Positions 8,157-9,361 of a stretch of DNA of 9,361 nt are shown one piece after another. Both the position numbers and the translations under genes were made by a program. The stretch is from Acidobacteriota bacterium (GTDB lineage Bacteria > Acidobacteriota > UBA6911), in contig JAHFUH010000165.1 in NCBI GenBank assembly GCA_023265215.1, positions 1 through 9,361 on the forward strand, written 5' to 3'. Numbering within the stretch: position 1 is the first letter of the stretch; each line of letters opens with the position of its first letter. The notes beneath the pieces were generated by a model that was not told the DNA's origin, did no database searches, and saw only the letters and a program-made list of their open reading frames with translations.

Positions 8157-8241
8157 AAATAGGGGACGCTACCCTATTTTCACCCTCCCAATTGAGCATG
8201 GCTAGATTTGTGAAGCGAAAATAGGGTGGCGTCCCCTATTT
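8157..8241. repeat. REP/BIME-like pair of inverted palindromes
   Basis: Two 25-nt arms, 8157-8181 and 8217-8241, are inverted copies of each other with 24 of 25 positions matching, separated by a 35-nt loop. Each arm is also a palindrome by itself: AAATAGGG, a 7-nt spacer, then CCCTATTT. So the element can fold either as one long hairpin or as two short ones, the usual architecture of bacterial interspersed mosaic elements made of REP sequences, or of a small non-autonomous transposable element. It lies one base beyond the stop of the secreted-protein gene and 56 bp upstream of the AddB-like start. The long hairpin might act on mRNA stability or termination between the two genes, but no T-run follows it, so it is not a classical intrinsic terminator. 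No transposase gene for it lies in the window. Confidence 0.8.
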
Positions 8242-8242
8242 G

Positions 8243-9109
8243 CTATTTCCCGTTTCTTTTCAGCGCGGGACGCGCGGGTGAAGAAGGCTTGGGCTCTGCT
8301 TCTTCCGCTTTCCCTCCAGCGCCGGTGGCGTTACCAAATGTCATATTCACGCTGGTTTGAGCTTCCATCCCGTCCGATAAAATAAAGAAAGCGGAAGACC
8401 CGAATGAATTCTCCCAAGTCTGGTTTCGTTCGATTCGTTGGGGGGCGGTCGATACACGGCAGATCAAAAATCGATAGGTCACATCTTTCGAGAAAACAGC
8501 CTTACACTCCCAGTGGCTTTTCACGTCTGTTGCGTAAGTGGAATCCGGATTTGGCGGATTAAAGGTGTAGATTTGCCTTGAACTGCGGTTGTCTCGAAAC
8601 AGGTAAGGCAAATCAAAAGTGTAAGCCATGGTCTTGGGATTGACGACTGCATTTACCGGGTCGTTCACAGCAATATCAACCTGATCCAATTCTATCCTCC
8701 GCTCACTGTAAGCCTCGATCCCGGAAGCGGTCGGAAATTCCGACCGGACCTTGATGGTTCCATTGTCACCGCTGCAGATTCCTTTGAATGTATACACCGT
8801 CATTCCCGATTTTACTTCCTCCAGGCTTTCCCGGGACCAGTCGCCCAGGCTGCGGTCTTCATTGAAAAATGCAACCGGCCGCCATTCGCCTTTGCGCGCG
8901 ATGAGTTCCGCGCACTGGATCGGCTGTGCTTCCTGAAATACTTTCTGGAGATCCGAATTGCGGAATTTGCCGAAAATGCCGCGCAGTTGAACGAAAAATT
9001 TTGAATCGTAAGAGCTTTCTTCTTCCTGCGCTCCGATGCCCGCAGCCGGCAAGGCGCCGAAAAGATACAGAGCGAACATCAGTTTGAATACCGTCGTGTT
9101 CATGTTCAT
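8243..9109 (-). CDS. Secreted protein of unknown function, 288 aa
   Basis: I do not recognise the family. The start is placed at ATG 9107-9109 (MNMNTT...). Residues about 5-27 then form a signal peptide: a short N-region with a Lys, a hydrophobic core (LMFALYLFGALPAAG) and a likely cleavage site after GIGA, before QEEESS. An upstream in-frame ATG at 9148 would put 13 polar residues before it and has no Shine-Dalgarno, though neither does 9109. The mature part has four cysteines (about 66, 112, 202 and 217 counted from M1), which could form two disulfides outside the cytoplasm. It is rich in beta-type sequence (YTFKGIC, IYTFNPPNPDS, YRFLICRV) and ends in a low-complexity Pro/Glu/Lys tail (EEAEPKPSSPARP). 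There is no lipobox cysteine at the cleavage site and no second membrane segment, so it is probably periplasmic or exported. It is on the same strand as the AddAB-like genes but separated from them by the REP-like element, and no functional link is evident. Confidence 0.75.
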   Translation of the reverse strand: MNMNTTVFKLMFALYLFGALPAAGIGAQEEESSYDSKFFVQLRGIFGKFRNSDLQKVFQEAQPIQCAELIARKGEWRPVAFFNEDRSLGDWSRESLEEVKSGMTVYTFKGICSGDNGTIKVRSEFPTASGIEAYSERRIELDQVDIAVNDPVNAVVNPKTMAYTFDLPYLFRDNRSSRQIYTFNPPNPDSTYATDVKSHWECKAVFSKDVTYRFLICRVSTAPQRIERNQTWENSFGSSAFFILSDGMEAQTSVNMTFGNATGAGGKAEEAEPKPSSPARPALKRNGK

Positions 9110-9148
9110 TGGATACCGCACAGGCGCCAAAGTATCAATACATGTCAT

Positions 9149-9170
9149 TATTTTAATGGCTGATAGTCAT
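9149..9170 (-). promoter_or_regulatory. Possible weak promoter of the secreted-protein gene
   Basis: On the minus strand TTTGCA is followed 16 nt later by TAAAAT. Transcription would then start near 9141, giving a leader of about 30 nt to the ATG at 9109 and placing the alternative ATG at 9148 next to the -10 box. The match to sigma-70 boxes is imperfect, so this is a suggestion only. Confidence 0.25.
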
Positions 9171-9268
9171 TTGCAAACAGTACCGACTCTTCAGTTTGAT
9201 CCCCAAAATGACCATTGATAAATGAAATTTGATAAATTCGCGTCCTGAAATAGATTGACACTTGGAAC

Positions 9269-9273
9269 GGAGG
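9269..9273 (+). promoter_or_regulatory. Shine-Dalgarno of IS3-type orfA
   Basis: GGAGG lies 5 nt before a GTG at 9279. This supports the GTG start of the partial transposase reading frame. Confidence 0.65.
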
Positions 9274-9278
9274 ACCAA

Positions 9279-9361
9279 GTGGAGCAGAAGGTTGTAGTGA
9301 GGTACAGTGAGGCGTTCAAGCTGCAGGTTGTTCGTGAGTTGGAGCAGGGGCGATTTAAAAA
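9279..9361 (+). CDS. IS3-family transposase OrfA, N-terminal fragment
   Basis: The first 27 codons of a reading frame starting with GTG behind a good Shine-Dalgarno and cut by the window edge. The peptide reads MEQKVVVRYSEAFKLQVV and continues RELEQGRFK. The pattern of basic residues, YSEAFKLQVVRELE and G-R-F is typical of the start of the helix-turn-helix OrfA protein of IS3-family elements, which binds the element's ends and is fused to the DDE catalytic OrfB by programmed frameshifting. Only the beginning of the DNA-binding domain can be seen, so neither the subgroup nor the intactness of the element can be judged. It is truncated only by the window, not visibly by mutation. Confidence 0.75.
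   Translation, partial: MEQKVVVRYSEAFKLQVVRELEQGRFK

Larger units (their letters stand above)
9241..9361 (+). mobile_element. Left end of an IS3-family insertion sequence (runs off the window)
   Basis: The sequence from about 9241 (GTCCTGAAATAG...TTGACAC) leads directly into an IS3-type orfA, as is usual at the left end of these elements. The exact terminal base cannot be set because the right inverted repeat lies outside the window, and no target duplication can be tested. The boundary may be wrong by some tens of bases. The element lies upstream of, and points away from, the secreted-protein gene. Confidence 0.55.

Noticed and set aside
8101..8199. N-terminal extension of the AddB-like protein from an ATG at 8199
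   Set aside because: The extra 33 codons run through the inverted repeat and have no homology-like character, while a strong Shine-Dalgarno precedes the ATG at 8100.
7019..8224. Long plus-strand open frame of 401 codons opposite the AddB-like gene
   Set aside because: It is a shadow: Ser/Arg-rich composition, no domain, and it lies opposite a well-supported nuclease gene.
8157..8241. Intrinsic terminator of the secreted-protein gene
   Set aside because: The hairpin is long and GC-containing, but no T-run follows on the minus strand and the loop is 35 nt; the nested palindromes fit a REP-like element better.

Overview
The window looks like a chromosomal segment of a free-living bacterium of moderate GC content. 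The style of the genes (a RecB/AddA-like helicase-nuclease paired with a 'probable DNA repair' AddB-like protein, an orphan BioB-like radical SAM enzyme, a secreted protein of unknown family) would fit an Acidobacteriota-like or proteobacterial lineage. No rRNA, tRNA or marker gene fixes this, so the taxonomic guess is weak.

Layout. Positions 1-119 hold nothing I can support. From about 120 to 909 runs a degenerate tandem array with a 21-nt period whose core is the palindrome ACCATGGT. It encodes heptad-like repeats on both strands, and I cannot be sure which strand, if either, is translated. At 951-1982 (+) lies a BioB-like radical SAM enzyme with a strong Shine-Dalgarno. A 146-nt convergent gap (1983-2128) has no clear terminator. 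Then come two tightly coupled minus-strand genes, read right to left: an AddB-like nuclease/scaffold (start chosen at 8100, end 5467) and an AddA/RecB-like UvrD-family helicase-nuclease (5467 to 2129), joined by a TAATG stop/start overlap. Upstream of them, at 8157-8241, is a compact REP/BIME-like pair of inverted palindromes. Next is a minus-strand secreted protein of unknown function (8243-9109). The right edge carries the beginning of an IS3-family insertion sequence, with the first 27 codons of orfA from 9279.

How the genes work together. The AddA-like and AddB-like proteins almost certainly form one heterodimeric helicase-nuclease that resects double-strand DNA ends for recombination: all UvrD-type helicase motifs and a RecB-type nuclease sit in the first, and a second nuclease with four iron-sulfur-type cysteines sits in the second. 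The radical SAM gene and the secreted protein have no visible functional link to it. The most unusual parts are the 21-nt palindromic heptad array and the REP-like element.
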